64,000 nt of DNA from Geomonas sp. RF6 (GCF_021044625.1 NZ_CP087999.1:4981001-5045000); one strand, 5' to 3'; positions 15,432 to 25,559 are shown, counted from the first letter of the stretch. The notes: generated by a model not told the origin, from the letters alone. Program-made: numbers and translations.

Positions 15432-18341
15432 TCACGCACTATCGTTTTCCACCCGACGCAGGTAGATCACGGCCGGCTTCGTGTTCAGCTCGTGCAGAAC
15501 CTGGTAGCGCCGCGGGTCGGTGCGCACGAGCTGCGATACCTTCGAGTGCGGGTCCAGGAGATTGCCGAATGTGTACACCCTGGTGGGGCAGGACTGGCCG
15601 CAGGCGGGCTGGATCTCGCCGTCGCGCACCGCACGCCCCTCGCGAACCGCCCGGTACTCCGCGTTGCGGATGCGCTGGATGCAGAAGGTGCATTTCTCCA
15701 TCACCCCGCGGCTTCGCACCGTCACCTCCGGGTTCAGCTGCAGGTCGAGCGGCTTTGGCCACTCCACGTTCAGCCAGTTGAAGCGGCGCACCTTGTAGGG
15801 GCAGTTGTTGTTGCAGTAGCGTGTGCCGATGCAGCGGTTGTACACCTGGGCGTTCAACCCCTCCTCGTTGTGCACCGCCGCGTACACGGGGCAGACAGGC
15901 TCGCACGGCGCAGAGTCGCAGTGCTGGCAGAGCATCGGAAGCCACGCAAGCCCCGGCACCTTCCCCTCTTTCCTGTACGGCACGACGCGCAGCCAGGCCA
16001 TCTCCAGCTGTCTCGCGACCTGCTTCTTCCCCATCACCGCGACGTTGTTTTCCGCGTAGCACGAAACGGCGCAGGCGCCGCAGCCGATGCAGCGCTGCAG
16101 GTCGATCGCCATCGCCCAGCGGTAGCTTAAGTACTCCCGTTTCGGATAGAGATCCTTCTCCTTCCGGTACCCCTCCGGCAGGGGCCAGTCAAGCTCCTCC
16201 CCTTCCCGCTTCTTCGCGAGATCCGACAGATTCTGCCACTGCAGGAGCTTCCTGTCGAACTGGTTCCTCGTGAGGGTCGTGTAGGTAGGGTCGTATAGCC
16301 TCTTTTCCCCAACCTTGCGCAGGCGGCAGACCGGCACGACGGGACCCGGCTCCGGAGCACCGAGGAGGGCGAACACATTTGCGCCGGTCCCGGCGGCGTG
16401 CCTCCCCATGGTGCGGTGCCCCTGCCCAAAGGAAAGGGCCGCCACCCGCTCCGGCACCTCCTCGGTGATGCGCACCGGCGCGCGTACGGCGGCAAGGGAG
16501 TTGGAGAGCTCGGCGACGTCTCCGTCTGCCAGCTGCATCGCCGCCGCCTGGGTCGGGTGAAGGTCGATCCAGTTCCCCCAGGAGATAAAGGTCACCGGAT
16601 CGGGCGCCTCCTGCAGCCAGGGCCGGTTGCTCACCCTGCCGTCAAAAAGGGTGATCCCGGCCCACGGCCAGAGCTCCACCTCGGCAGCATCCAGATGGTG
16701 CGACACCGGCTCGCCGAAAAGATTGTCGGGCACCCCCCGCAGCGCCACGGTTGCAGCTGGCGCCCCTTTCACCCACACACCTCCGGAGCGAAGCGCGCTC
16801 TTCCAGAACTCCTCGAAGGAGTTACCTGCAGAGTGCTGGCGGTGCAGCGTTTCCCAACGCGCCGACAGCCACCTCTGAAAGGCGGCGTCTGGCGGGACTC
16901 CTTCCGCTGAAAGGTGCTTTCCGGCGGCACGCGCAATATCGAGGAAGATGTCGCCGGCCAGCCGGCTGTCGGTGGTGCGCCCCATGGTCGGCTGCTGGAG
17001 GGAGTGGACCCCAAGGGTCGGATCGTAGTCCCCCCACGCCTCGAGAGGGGAGTCAACGGGCAGGACCCACTCCGCTATCCGGGCCGTCTCGTCCGGCATC
17101 GTCCCCAGATACACCACCGTCCCCGCCCGCTGGACCTGGCGCGCCCCCTGCGGAAAGGAGTAGAGGAGGTTGCTGTCGTGAATGAAAAGGACGTCGCGGG
17201 CATCGAGCGTGGCGAGGAAACGCTGCAGGTCGAGGGAACCGGCAGCCTCCCCCACGGCATGGGGACGGGAGAAATCGACCGTCTCCCCCACGCGCCCCGC
17301 CGCATAGTTCAGGAGCGCGCAGGCGGCGGCGGTCTCTTGTGCGTAAGGGGCGAAGCTTCCGAGAGGACCCGGAAGGGCGACGCTCCCCTTGCTCCCGGTA
17401 AACCAGGTCACGAGCTGCAGCACCGTTTCCTCGGTGACGCCGGGAATTTGCGATCCGGCCGGCAGGGCACGGTCGAGAAGCGGCTTCACCCGCGTGATGT
17501 CGCGCTTTGCGAGCCCCTTTTCCATGATCATTCTCAGCATCGCCAGGGCGAGAAGGCGCTCTCCCCCCGGTGGGAGTCGCAGGAAGAGGTCGGCATTGGC
17601 CGCGGTCATCGAGAGCCTCGGTCCCGCATACGCCATCCGGGCCGGGGGACGATCAGGGCGCCAGGCGCGCATCTCACCGAACTGGGAGGCAAAAGAGACC
17701 GGAGAGACCCAGCTCTCCAGGAAGTCCGCCGCGAAGCTCAGGATGAAGTCGCAGCGATCGAGGCGATACTGCGGGACGACCGGCAGGCCGAAGAGCTGCC
17801 GGTGCGCGGCCTTCTGATATTCGTAGTGCAGCGGCTCGTAGAAAAGGAGGCGCTGCGGCGGAAAGGCCCCGGCAAAGGAGCGCATGACCTGCGCGAGCGT
17901 CCCGGTCTGCACGGAGGAGATGACAGCCGCCCTGGCGCCGGAGGCGAGCTTCCCGGCGATGTCGGAGATCGCCCCCTCCCAGGTGGCGCTTCTTTCACTC
18001 CCGCCCCGCGGACGGTGCCGCACCCCCTTCACCCGATCGGGATCGTACACCCCCTGCAGGCTCGAGTGCCCTCTCGGGCAGAGCCCTCCCCGGTTCACCG
18101 GGTGGTCCGGATTTCCTTCCGCCTTGGTGACTCGGCCGTCACGGTGCCACAGGTGCATCCCGCAGCCGGCGGGGCATTCACGACAGGTCGTGGCGTAGAG
18201 GGCCCACTCTCCGGAGGGGATCGCTTCTGGAGGGACGACGAGGGGGACGAGCTGGTTCACCAGCTTGCGCTGCGGGTTGGTGGCGAGCGCGATACTGCTC
18301 CCGCCGGTAAGCCACAAAAAGGTCCGCCTCGATATCCCCAT
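15432..18341 (-). CDS. actB: ActB of alternative complex III (fused B1 molybdopterin-like and B2 Fe-S domains)
   Basis: The 969-residue protein begins with a Tat-type signal (SRRTFLWL). The first about 700 residues resemble molybdopterin oxidoreductases (CRECPAGC, then LCPRG). The last about 230 residues form a polyferredoxin domain (CIGCGACAVSC, CQHCDSAPCEPVCP, CNNNCP, CTFC) for four Fe-S clusters. This B1-B2 fusion is typical of ActB. The start at 18341 follows GGGGAGCGGGA; the open frame continues to 18491. ActB links quinol oxidation in ActC to ActA. The N-terminal C-x2-C-x3-C...C set is retained, unlike in the structurally characterised ACIII enzymes as I recall them. Confidence 0.92.
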   Translation of the reverse strand: MGISRRTFLWLTGGSSIALATNPQRKLVNQLVPLVVPPEAIPSGEWALYATTCRECPAGCGMHLWHRDGRVTKAEGNPDHPVNRGGLCPRGHSSLQGVYDPDRVKGVRHRPRGGSERSATWEGAISDIAGKLASGARAAVISSVQTGTLAQVMRSFAGAFPPQRLLFYEPLHYEYQKAAHRQLFGLPVVPQYRLDRCDFILSFAADFLESWVSPVSFASQFGEMRAWRPDRPPARMAYAGPRLSMTAANADLFLRLPPGGERLLALAMLRMIMEKGLAKRDITRVKPLLDRALPAGSQIPGVTEETVLQLVTWFTGSKGSVALPGPLGSFAPYAQETAAACALLNYAAGRVGETVDFSRPHAVGEAAGSLDLQRFLATLDARDVLFIHDSNLLYSFPQGARQVQRAGTVVYLGTMPDETARIAEWVLPVDSPLEAWGDYDPTLGVHSLQQPTMGRTTDSRLAGDIFLDIARAAGKHLSAEGVPPDAAFQRWLSARWETLHRQHSAGNSFEEFWKSALRSGGVWVKGAPAATVALRGVPDNLFGEPVSHHLDAAEVELWPWAGITLFDGRVSNRPWLQEAPDPVTFISWGNWIDLHPTQAAAMQLADGDVAELSNSLAAVRAPVRITEEVPERVAALSFGQGHRTMGRHAAGTGANVFALLGAPEPGPVVPVCRLRKVGEKRLYDPTYTTLTRNQFDRKLLQWQNLSDLAKKREGEELDWPLPEGYRKEKDLYPKREYLSYRWAMAIDLQRCIGCGACAVSCYAENNVAVMGKKQVARQLEMAWLRVVPYRKEGKVPGLAWLPMLCQHCDSAPCEPVCPVYAAVHNEEGLNAQVYNRCIGTRYCNNNCPYKVRRFNWLNVEWPKPLDLQLNPEVTVRSRGVMEKCTFCIQRIRNAEYRAVREGRAVRDGEIQPACGQSCPTRVYTFGNLLDPHSKVSQLVRTDPRRYQVLHELNTKPAVIYLRRVENDSA

Positions 18342-18376
18342 TCCCGCTCCCCATTTCCCTCTGAATTTATTAATGA

Positions 18377-18404
18377 ATTTTAAAGTTACAGCCATATTTG
18401 TCAA
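18377..18404 (-). promoter_or_regulatory. Candidate sigma-70 promoter of the ACIII-oxidase operon
   Basis: On the minus strand, TTGACA (18399-18404) and TAAAAT (18377-18382) are separated by 16 bases, 36 bases before the actB start. It is divergent from the promoter of the formate dehydrogenase operon. Confidence 0.65.
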
Positions 18405-18472
18405 GGCTCGTAAACCCGTGCCAGGACGGCGAATCCGCCCCACCACCACGATTCTGAAGGACAGAAAAGGCA

Positions 18473-18500
18473 TTGACACACCCCCTCGCAACGTTAAAAC
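18473..18500 (+). promoter_or_regulatory. Candidate sigma-70 promoter of formate dehydrogenase 1 operon
   Basis: TTGACA (18473-18478) and TAAAAC (18495-18500) are spaced by 16 bases and lie 43 bases before the fdh ATG. The two divergent operons share about 200 bases of upstream DNA. Confidence 0.55.
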
Positions 18501-18542
18501 TTGGCAATGTTGGACGTAAATCCGTCGGTAAAGGAGATGTCC

Positions 18543-21500
18543 ATGAAAAAGAAGTCGTCACGCTCGATGTGGCCGGCGCTGCGGCAGCTTTTCTCGGCTG
18601 ATCTCGCAGGGCTCGGGGAGTCAGCGATGTCGGGGCGCAGCGCCGCACTCGCCCCCCGTATCAAGGATGCCGAGAAAGCTGTCGGCTCGGTCTGCCCCTA
18701 CTGCGGGGTGGGGTGCGGTCAGAAGGTGTACGTGAAGGACGGGAAGATCATGGACATCGAGGGGGACTACGACTCCCCGATCTCGGGAGGGTGCCTCTGC
18801 CCGAAGGGGGCGGCCGCCATGCAGCTCGTGACCGGGACGCACCGGGTGGACACGGTGCTGTACCGCCCCCCGCACGGCAGGAGATGGGAGAAGATCCCGC
18901 TGGAGCGCGCCCTGGACATGGTGGCGCAACGGGTGAAAAAGACCCGGGACGAGAATTGGGAGGAGCTGCACGAGCAGGGGCACCCGCTGCGGCGCACCCT
19001 CGGCATCGCGCACCTCGGCGGGGCGACCCTCGACAACGAGGAAAACTACCTCATCAAGAAGCTCTTCTGCTCCCTCGGGATCATACAGGTGGAGAACCAG
19101 GCCCGTATCTGACACTCCTCCACGGTCCCCGGTCTGGGGACCTCCTTCGGCAGGGGGGGCGCCACCACTTTCCAGCAGGACCTGCAAAATTCCGATTGCA
19201 TCGTCATCGAAGGGTCCAATATGGCGGAGTGCCATCCGGTGGGGTTTAGGTGGGTGATGGAAGCAAAGCGCCGCGGCGCGAAGATAATCCACATCGACCC
19301 GCGCTTCACCCGCACCAGCGCAGTCTCCGACATCTACGTCCCGATCCGTGCCGGAAGCGACATCGCCTTCCTCGGTGGGCTCATAAACTACATCATCGAA
19401 AACGACCTGTGGTTCCACGAGTACGTGGAGAACTACACGAATGCCTCCGCCATCGTCGACCCGAAGTACCGCGACACCGACGAGCTGGACGGTCTTTTCA
19501 GCGGCTGGGACGAGGAGAAGGGGCAGTACGATCCGGAGAGCTGGCAGTACCGCGGCGTGCAGCTCGCGCCGGCGGCCGGGCACCGGGAGATGTTCTCGGG
19601 GGAGCCGCGTTCCGAGCGAGGCGCGAGCATCTCCGCTGAGGAGCACGACGACACCCTGCAGGACCCGAACTGCGTCTTCCAGATCGTTAAGCGCCACTAT
19701 TCCCGCTACACCCCGGAGATGGTGGAAAGAATAACAGGCATCCCGCAGGACCTCTTCCTGACGGTGGCAAAGACCCTGTGCGAAAACTCCGGACGGGAGC
19801 GCACCAGCGCCTTCTGCTACGCTGTCGGGTGGACGCAGCATTCGGTCGGAGTCCAGTACATCCGCTGTGCCTCCATCGTGCAACTCCTTCTGGGGAACAT
19901 CGGCCGCCCGGGGGGAGGGATCATGGCGCTGCGGGGGCACTCGTCCATACAGGGCTCCACAGACATCCCCACCCTCTACAACATGCTCCCCGGCTACCTC
20001 CCGATGCCGAAGGCCTCCTACGACACGGAACTCAAGAAGTACATCGAATACAACGAGTCCGCCTCCGGCTGGTGGAGCGACTTCGGAAAGTACATCGTCT
20101 CGCTTCTGAAGGCGTGGTACGGGAGTGCTGCCACCGCCGGGAACGACTGGTGCTACGACTATCTCCCCCACATAAGCGGCGACCACTCCCATATGGTGAC
20201 CGTTTCCGCCATGGCGGACGGCGTTGTGAAGGGGTACTTCGTGATGGGGCAGAACCCGGCGGTGGGATCGATGAACAACGCCCTGCAGCGGAAAGGGCTG
20301 CGCGCCCTCGAATGGCTCGTGGTGCGCGATTTCGCTCCCACGGAGACCGCGGAGTTCTGGCGCATCGGGCCGGAGTTCGACCGCGGCGAGGTGAGGTCGC
20401 GCGACATCGCCACGGAGGTCTTCTTCTTCCCCTGTGCGGCCCACACGGAAAAGGACGGCTCATTTACCAACACGCAGCGACTCCTGCAGTGGCACCACAA
20501 GGCAGTGGAGCCGCCGGGGGACTGCCGCAGCGACCTGCACTTCATCTACCATCTCGGCAAACGGCTGAAGGAGTTGTACGCCGGCTCGACCGAAAAGAAG
20601 GACCGCCCGATCCTCAACCTGACCTGGGACTACCGTCTCCTCGGAGAGCAGGAGGAGCCGGACGCAGAGGAGATCCTTGCGGAGATAAACGGCTACACCC
20701 TCCCGGAGAGACGCCCGATCAGCGCCTACACGGAGCTTGCCGCCGACGGCAGCACCGCCTGCGGCTGCTGGATTTACTGCGGCTGCCGCAAGGACGGCGT
20801 GAACCAGCCCTCGAGGCGCAAACCGGCAAAGGAGCAGAGCTGGGTCGCACCGGAGTGGGGATGGGCGTGGCCGGCGAACCGGCGCATGCTGTACAACCGC
20901 GCCTCCGCCGACCCGGAGGGGCGCCCCTGGTCAGAGCGGAAGAGCTACATCTGGTGGGACGCCGAGAAGAAGGCCTGGACCGGGCACGACAACCCCGACA
21001 TGATCCCGGACCGCCCCCCCGACTACCGCCCCCCGAAGGACGCGGAGGGGAAGGACACCCTCTCGGGTATCGATCCCTTCATCATGCAGGCGGAGGGAAA
21101 GGCCTGGATGTACGACCCCACCGGGCTTCTGGACGGCCCCCTTCCGACCCACTACGAGCCGGAAGAGTCGGTGGTGCAAAACGCCCTCTACGGCCAGCAG
21201 TGCAACCCGGCGCGCATCGAGTGGGTGCGACCGGAGAACCCGTACCACAAGGCGTACGACGACCCGCGCTACCCCTTCGTCGCCACCACCGCCCGCGTCA
21301 CCGAGCATCACACCGTAGGGGGAATGTCGCGCTGGCTCCCGTGGCTTTGCGAGCTGCAGCCGGAGATGTTCGTGGAGATCTCTCCGGAGCTTGCCGAGCT
21401 GCGCGGGCTGAAAAACGGAGGTTGGGCGACGGTCCGCACGGTTCGCGGCGAGATCGAGGCGAGGGTCCTTGTCACGGCGCGCATGCAGCCCCTGACGGTG

Positions 21501-21812
21501 CAGGGCAGGGTCGTGCACCAGATCAACCTGCCGTACCACTGGAGCTACGTCGGACGCTCCACCGGCGACTCGGCAAACGAGCTCACAGCCTTTGTAGCGG
21601 ACCCGAACGTATCCATCCAGGAGTCGAAGGCTTTCTCGGTCGATATCGTCGCGGGGCGGCACAGCGAGAAGCGCCGCGCCGCCACCTCGGGGCCGCTGTC
21701 GCGCCCGGCCGATATCGAGGAAGAGCCGCGCGACCTCCCGCCGGTGCAGAAAAAGCCGGTGGGGAGCCACGGTGTGCGGGTCGGGAAAGTCGAGCTTACG
21801 GAGGAGGCCTGA
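18543..21812 (+). CDS. fdhA: Formate dehydrogenase 1 large subunit, selenoprotein without Tat signal
   Basis: The 1089-residue catalytic subunit oxidises formate to CO2 at a Mo/W-bisMGD centre. An in-frame TGA (19110-19112) encodes selenocysteine at residue 190, in the context NQARI-Sec-HSSTV, the conserved site of formate dehydrogenases. A bacterial SECIS hairpin follows directly, and the frame stays open to 21812. The [4Fe-4S] motif CPYCGVGC...LCPKG lies at about residues 48-84. The start is the second of two ATGs (18543), 6 bases after AAGGAG. No twin-arginine signal is present, so the enzyme probably faces the cytoplasm. The next two genes encode its Fe-S and membrane subunits. Confidence 0.95.
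19110..19142 (+). promoter_or_regulatory. Selenocysteine codon and SECIS element of fdhA
   Basis: The TGA at 19110-19112 is followed 14 bases from its first base by a perfect hairpin: GGTCCCC (19124-19130), loop GGTCT (19131-19135), GGGGACC (19136-19142). The GGUCU loop is the typical SelB-binding apex of bacterial SECIS elements. Confidence 0.93.
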
Positions 21813-21813
21813 T

Positions 21814-22605
21814 ATGGCAGCGACAGGTTTTTTCACGGACACCACCGTGTGCATCGGGTGCAAGGCGTGCGAGGTGGCGTGCAAGCAGTGGAACCAGCTT
21901 CCCGCCGACGGCAACTTCTTCAGCGGGCGCTCCTACGACAACACCGTGCACCTGGAGGCGACGAGCTGGCGCCACGTCGCCTTCGTGGAGCGGGAGAAAA
22001 AGCTCTCAGGGCAGATCAGCGGCACGCGCCCCTTCTCCTGGCTTTTCATGTCCGACGTCTGCAAGCACTGCCGGCGCGCCGGGTGCCTGGAGGCGTGCCC
22101 CACCGGCGCGATCGTGCGCAACGAGTTCGAGAGCGTCTACGTGCAGCCGGATGTCTGCAACGGCTGCGGCTACTGCGTCGTCGCCTGCCCCTTCGGGGTC
22201 ATCAACCGCAGGGACGACGACGGGCGGGCCTGGAAGTGCACCCTCTGCTACGACCGGCAAAAGGAGGGGATCGAGCCCGCCTGCGCGAAGGCGTGTCCCA
22301 CCGACTCCATCCTTTTCGGGGAGGTGGAGAGTCTGAAGGAGCACGCCCGCAAGCGCCTGTCCGAGCTGCACGCGCGCGGGGTGACGGAGGCATATCTGTA
22401 CGGGATGACCGCCGACGACCAGCCGGGGACGGAGGGGCTCAATGCCTTCTTCCTCCTGGTGGACCGCCCCGAGGTGTACAACCTTCCCCCCTCCCCCGGC
22501 GTCCCGACGAAGACGACGGGAATCTCCTGGGCCTCCATGGCCCTGGCAGCAGCAGGAATGACGGTCGCAGCCCTCGCTGCGGCGCGAGCCGGAGGTAAAC
22601 GATGA
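21814..22605 (+). CDS. Formate dehydrogenase 1 Fe-S subunit
   Basis: The 263-residue electron-transfer subunit has four [4Fe-4S] binding sets: CIGCKACEVAC near the start, CKHCRRAGCLEACP, CNGCGYCVVACP, and CTLC...CAKACP. This matches FdnH/HybA-type polyferredoxins. The C-terminus has a hydrophobic tail (about 235-258) that could anchor it to the membrane. No signal peptide is visible, in agreement with the large subunit. ATG at 21814 has GGAGGAGG upstream, and its stop overlaps the next start (ATGA). It carries electrons from FdhA to the NrfD-type subunit. Confidence 0.93.
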   Translation: MAATGFFTDTTVCIGCKACEVACKQWNQLPADGNFFSGRSYDNTVHLEATSWRHVAFVEREKKLSGQISGTRPFSWLFMSDVCKHCRRAGCLEACPTGAIVRNEFESVYVQPDVCNGCGYCVVACPFGVINRRDDDGRAWKCTLCYDRQKEGIEPACAKACPTDSILFGEVESLKEHARKRLSELHARGVTEAYLYGMTADDQPGTEGLNAFFLLVDRPEVYNLPPSPGVPTKTTGISWASMALAAAGMTVAALAAARAGGKR

Positions 22606-23687
22606 ACCTCCCGTGGAAACAGAAGGCAACGGTGGGAAGGGAACTCGACCCGAAGCTGGCGATCGTGACCGGCGAAGGGTCGCAGATCGCGGTGCGGCGT
22701 CCCGAACCTGCGTCCACACCGATTCCGGTATGGGAGGTGCTCCCGTCGGTAGATCGCCAGGGGCGCCCCGACTACTACGGGATTCCCCTGCTAAAGGAGC
22801 CGGTGTGGATCTGGTCGGTGCCGGTCTACTTCTGGGCGGGGGGTGTGGCGGGGGGAAGCGCAGTTCTCGGCGCGGCGCTGCACGGAAAAAGAAAGATGCG
22901 CAAGCTCGCCTCGGCCTGCCGCTGGCTCTCATTCCTCGGCACCACCGTCGGACCCGCGCTCCTCACCTGGGACCTTGGAAAAAAGACGCGCTTTTTGAAC
23001 ATGCTGCGGGTCTTTCGCCCGACTTCACCGATGAGCATCGGGTCGTGGGCATTGGCGGGCTCGGGGATGCTCTCCACCATCGCACTCCTGCAGGGGGATC
23101 GCCCCTCCGCGCGCCCGACAAACATGGCGCTCGCCGGAGGAGGGATCGTCCTTTCCGGGTACACAGGGGTGCTCTTGGGGAACACGGCAAACCCGCTCTG
23201 GTGGCAGACGCGCCGCACCCTTCCGATCCTCTTCACGGCGTCCGCGATGGCAAGCACCGCGGCGGTCCTCGAGATGCTGCCGCTGAAGAAGCGCGAAGAA
23301 AGGGTCGTGCAGGTATTCGGCACGATCGGAAAAGTCGGGGAAGCTGCCGGCATGATGGCGATGGAGAAGATCGCAGGGCGGGTGCCCGAAGTCGCCAACC
23401 CCTTCAGGGAAGGAAAGTGCGGTTTCCTGTGGCAGAGCGCCCGAGGACTCGTGGCCGCTGGAATAATTCTGAACCTCCTCCCCGGCAAATCCCCCTTCAA
23501 GAGGAGGCTCGGCGGAGCGCTCACCACCGTAGGCGCGCTCTGCCTCAGGTACGCCCTCCTGGAGTCGGGGAAGTGTTCCGCACGCGATCCGCAGGCGGTC
23601 TTCGAGGCGCAGCGGGCGCATCAGGATGCCGTCCCGATGCAGCAAAACGGTGGGGAGCTGCAAGGGGAGTACCCCCAGTTCATTTAG
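22602..23687 (+). CDS. NrfD/PsrC-type membrane subunit of formate dehydrogenase 1
   Basis: The 361-residue integral membrane protein has an N-terminal soluble stretch (about 1-65) and about eight helices. The segment WIWSVPVYFWAGGVAGGSAV matches the NrfD/PsrC family, which exchanges electrons with the quinone pool without heme. It replaces the cytochrome b subunit (FdnI) of classic formate dehydrogenase N. It is translationally coupled to the Fe-S subunit (4-base overlap). With a cytoplasm-facing catalytic unit, the complex would transfer formate electrons from the cytoplasm to menaquinone, or run in reverse. Confidence 0.88.
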   Translation: MNLPWKQKATVGRELDPKLAIVTGEGSQIAVRRPEPASTPIPVWEVLPSVDRQGRPDYYGIPLLKEPVWIWSVPVYFWAGGVAGGSAVLGAALHGKRKMRKLASACRWLSFLGTTVGPALLTWDLGKKTRFLNMLRVFRPTSPMSIGSWALAGSGMLSTIALLQGDRPSARPTNMALAGGGIVLSGYTGVLLGNTANPLWWQTRRTLPILFTASAMASTAAVLEMLPLKKREERVVQVFGTIGKVGEAAGMMAMEKIAGRVPEVANPFREGKCGFLWQSARGLVAAGIILNLLPGKSPFKRRLGGALTTVGALCLRYALLESGKCSARDPQAVFEAQRAHQDAVPMQQNGGELQGEYPQFI

Positions 23688-24066
23688 CGCCCACCGGGCC
23701 AAGTGAACACGCGAGCAAGGGGACAGGCACCTTTTAAGAGGATGCCTGTCCCCTGAAGGCGTCGCAGCAACGTCCCCCCTCCCTCGACGGGAGGGGGTCA
23801 AGGGGTGGGTGAAGCTGCCATATGGGGAACTGCCGGCACTTCACGCGGGCCCCTGAAGTGTTACCGATGTCACCGAACAGGTCCTAGCCGATGCTCCCCC
23901 GGCCACAAGCCAGCTTTCCCCTGCACTTCCGGCCCCTTTCCTTGCGGGCGCTCACCCTGTCTGGTATAAGCACACTTTAATCATGCAATCAGACCCGCGG
24001 GTTTCGCGCCTCATCACCTGCACTTTCCCGCGGCACCCCGCGCCTGGCGGAAGGGAGGGCACCGCA
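23688..24066. other. Intergenic region before moeA: hairpin and half repeat, no gene
   Basis: This 379-base gap contains the hairpin at 23718-23754 and a half copy of repeat family A (about 23771-23820: CCCCCCTCCCTCGACGGGAGGGGG then GGGTGGGTGAAGC). No open frame with a credible start was seen. A Moco riboswitch could not be recognised by eye. Confidence 0.6.
23718..23754. terminator. Strong hairpin after the formate dehydrogenase 1 operon
   Basis: AGGGGACAGGCA (23718-23729) and TGCCTGTCCCCT (23743-23754) form a perfect 12-bp stem with a 13-base loop. No T-run follows, so it may be an mRNA-stabilising or repeat-derived hairpin rather than an intrinsic terminator. Confidence 0.5.
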
Positions 24067-25287
24067 ATGATCAGCATCGAAGACGCGCAGCGCACCGTGT
24101 TGGAGAGGATCAGCACCGTAGAGGGCGAAGAGGTGCCACTCCTGCAGGCTCTGAACAGGGTCACCACCGAAGACCATATCTCCCCCTGGGACATCCCTCC
24201 CGCAGACAACTCCGCCATGGACGGGTACGCCTTCTGCCGCGCCACCACAGCGGACCGGCTGCAGGTCACCGGGTTCCTCTCCGCCGGAGAGGTGCGCCTG
24301 ACGCCGGTTCCCGCCGGGGAAGCGGTGAAGATAATGACCGGCGCCCCTGTGCCGCCGGGGTGCGACACGGTGGTCCCCGTCGAGGAGGTAGAAGTCGAGG
24401 GGACGAGCGTGAGAATCCTTTCCGACATAAAGGAAGGGAGGCACCTGCGCCGCCGCGGTGAGGACATCGCCGCAGGAGAGGTCGCTCTCGCGAAGGGAAC
24501 GGTCCTGAGACCGCAGGAACTCAGTCTCCTCGCCGCGATGGGGAAGACCGCGGTGAGGGTACATCGTCGCGCCCGCGTCGCCATCATCTCCACCGGGGAT
24601 GAGCTGGTGGAGCCGGGATGCGTGCCGACTCCCGGGAAGATCATCAACAGCAACAGCTACGCCCTCGCCGCCCAGGTCCTGGAGGCGGGAGGGGAGCCGA
24701 TCCTCCTGGGGATCGCGCCGGACACGTTGCACGACACGGCCGAGAAGATCAGGGCGGGAACGTCTGCCGACTTTGTGGTGCTAAACGGCGGAGTATCGGT
24801 AGGTGACAAGGACTACGTGAAGGCTGCGATAGAGGAACTCGGCGGCTCCTTCGCGTTCTGGAAGGTCGACATGAAGCCGGGGAAACCTCTCGCCTTCGGA
24901 GAGGTGATGGGAAAGGCGGTGTTCGCCCTCCCCGGTAATCCGGTAGCGGCGGCCGTCTCCTTCGAGCTCTTCGTGCGCCCCGCGCTCCTCAGGTGCATGG
25001 GACACCGGCACATCTTCCGCCCGACGGTGAAGGCTTTTCTTCAGGAAGTGGTACATAACTCCGCGACCCGGCCGCACCTTATGCGCAGCATGGTGACCAG
25101 AGAGGAGGACCGCTACGTCGTCTCCACCACAGGAGTGCAGTGCTCGGCTAAGATCTCCTCCCTCACGAGGGGAAACGCGCTCATGACGCTCCCCCCCGAG
25201 TGCTCGCTCGCCACCGGCGCCGAGGTGGAGGTCATGCTCCTGGACAGCTCTTTTGGAAAAAGCCTGGTGGAGGCAGGGGTTGCATAG
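24067..25287 (+). CDS. moeA: Molybdopterin molybdenumtransferase MoeA
   Basis: The 406-residue enzyme inserts molybdate into adenylylated molybdopterin to form the Mo cofactor. Family motifs are PPADNSAMDGYA (about 46-57), IMTGAPVPPGCDTVVPVE, the MPT-binding STGDEL, SNSYALAAQV and GGVSVGDKDYV, and LPGNPVAA. ATG at 24067 is chosen for the upstream GGAGGG; the frame is open from 23983. It lies 380 bases after formate dehydrogenase 1 on the same strand, which fits a role in supplying the cofactor to that enzyme, though probably from its own promoter. Confidence 0.95.
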   Translation: MISIEDAQRTVLERISTVEGEEVPLLQALNRVTTEDHISPWDIPPADNSAMDGYAFCRATTADRLQVTGFLSAGEVRLTPVPAGEAVKIMTGAPVPPGCDTVVPVEEVEVEGTSVRILSDIKEGRHLRRRGEDIAAGEVALAKGTVLRPQELSLLAAMGKTAVRVHRRARVAIISTGDELVEPGCVPTPGKIINSNSYALAAQVLEAGGEPILLGIAPDTLHDTAEKIRAGTSADFVVLNGGVSVGDKDYVKAAIEELGGSFAFWKVDMKPGKPLAFGEVMGKAVFALPGNPVAAAVSFELFVRPALLRCMGHRHIFRPTVKAFLQEVVHNSATRPHLMRSMVTREEDRYVVSTTGVQCSAKISSLTRGNALMTLPPECSLATGAEVEVMLLDSSFGKSLVEAGVA

Positions 25288-25313
25288 TCTGCCGGAAACG
25301 CGGCTGGAAATGG

Positions 25314-25350
25314 AAGCGGCTCCGCATAAAGTATGCGGAGCCGCTTCTTT
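25314..25350 (+). terminator. Intrinsic terminator after moeA
   Basis: A perfect 14-bp stem, AAGCGGCTCCGCAT (25314-25327) with ATGCGGAGCCGCTT (25333-25346), has a 5-base loop and is followed by CTTT. The T-run is short but the stem is very stable. It probably works for both the plus strand and the convergent FmdB gene. Confidence 0.8.
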
Positions 25351-25385
25351 ATGGCGGCACCGACCGGTGCCGTTGGTCAGATCCT

Positions 25386-25559
25386 TCAGCCACCTCCCGG
25401 TGAACAACCGGGAGGGGTTACCTCAGCAAAGCCCGACACCTCCCTGCCGACATCGGAGGATCCGCAGGCTGGGCAAGGGGGGAGCTCGGTTTCCCCGCTG
25501 CGCAGCAACTTCTCGAACCGTTTGCCGCAGCTCTTGCAGCTGAATTCATAAAGTGGCAC
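25386..25559 (-). CDS. Short FmdB-family zinc ribbon protein, GTG start
   Basis: The 57-residue protein starts with GTG and reads MPLYEFSCKSCGKRFEKL, then PPCPACGS, the two CxxC pairs of FmdB-type (putative regulatory) zinc ribbons, with a Gly/Pro tail. GGAGGAGAC precedes the GTG. The function of the family is poorly known. It is a shorter relative of the protein at 29692-29943. It lies 60 bases after the end of the possible read-through frame of the small gene at 25619-25783 and is probably co-transcribed with it. Confidence 0.82.
   Translation of the reverse strand: MPLYEFSCKSCGKRFEKLLRSGETELPPCPACGSSDVGREVSGFAEVTPPGCSPGGG

Noticed and set aside
13683-16130. An 815-codon open frame on the plus strand, antisense to actB and the actC-D fusion
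   Set aside because: It is antisense to strongly recognised genes, contains low-complexity Arg/Gly/Glu-rich sequence and has no family features. Such frames arise from GC-rich third codon positions.
19110-19112. Frameshift or nonsense mutation splitting fdhA (and likewise fdnG at 37582-37584)
   Set aside because: Both stops are TGA at the conserved selenocysteine position, followed by SECIS hairpins and open frame, so they are selenocysteine codons.
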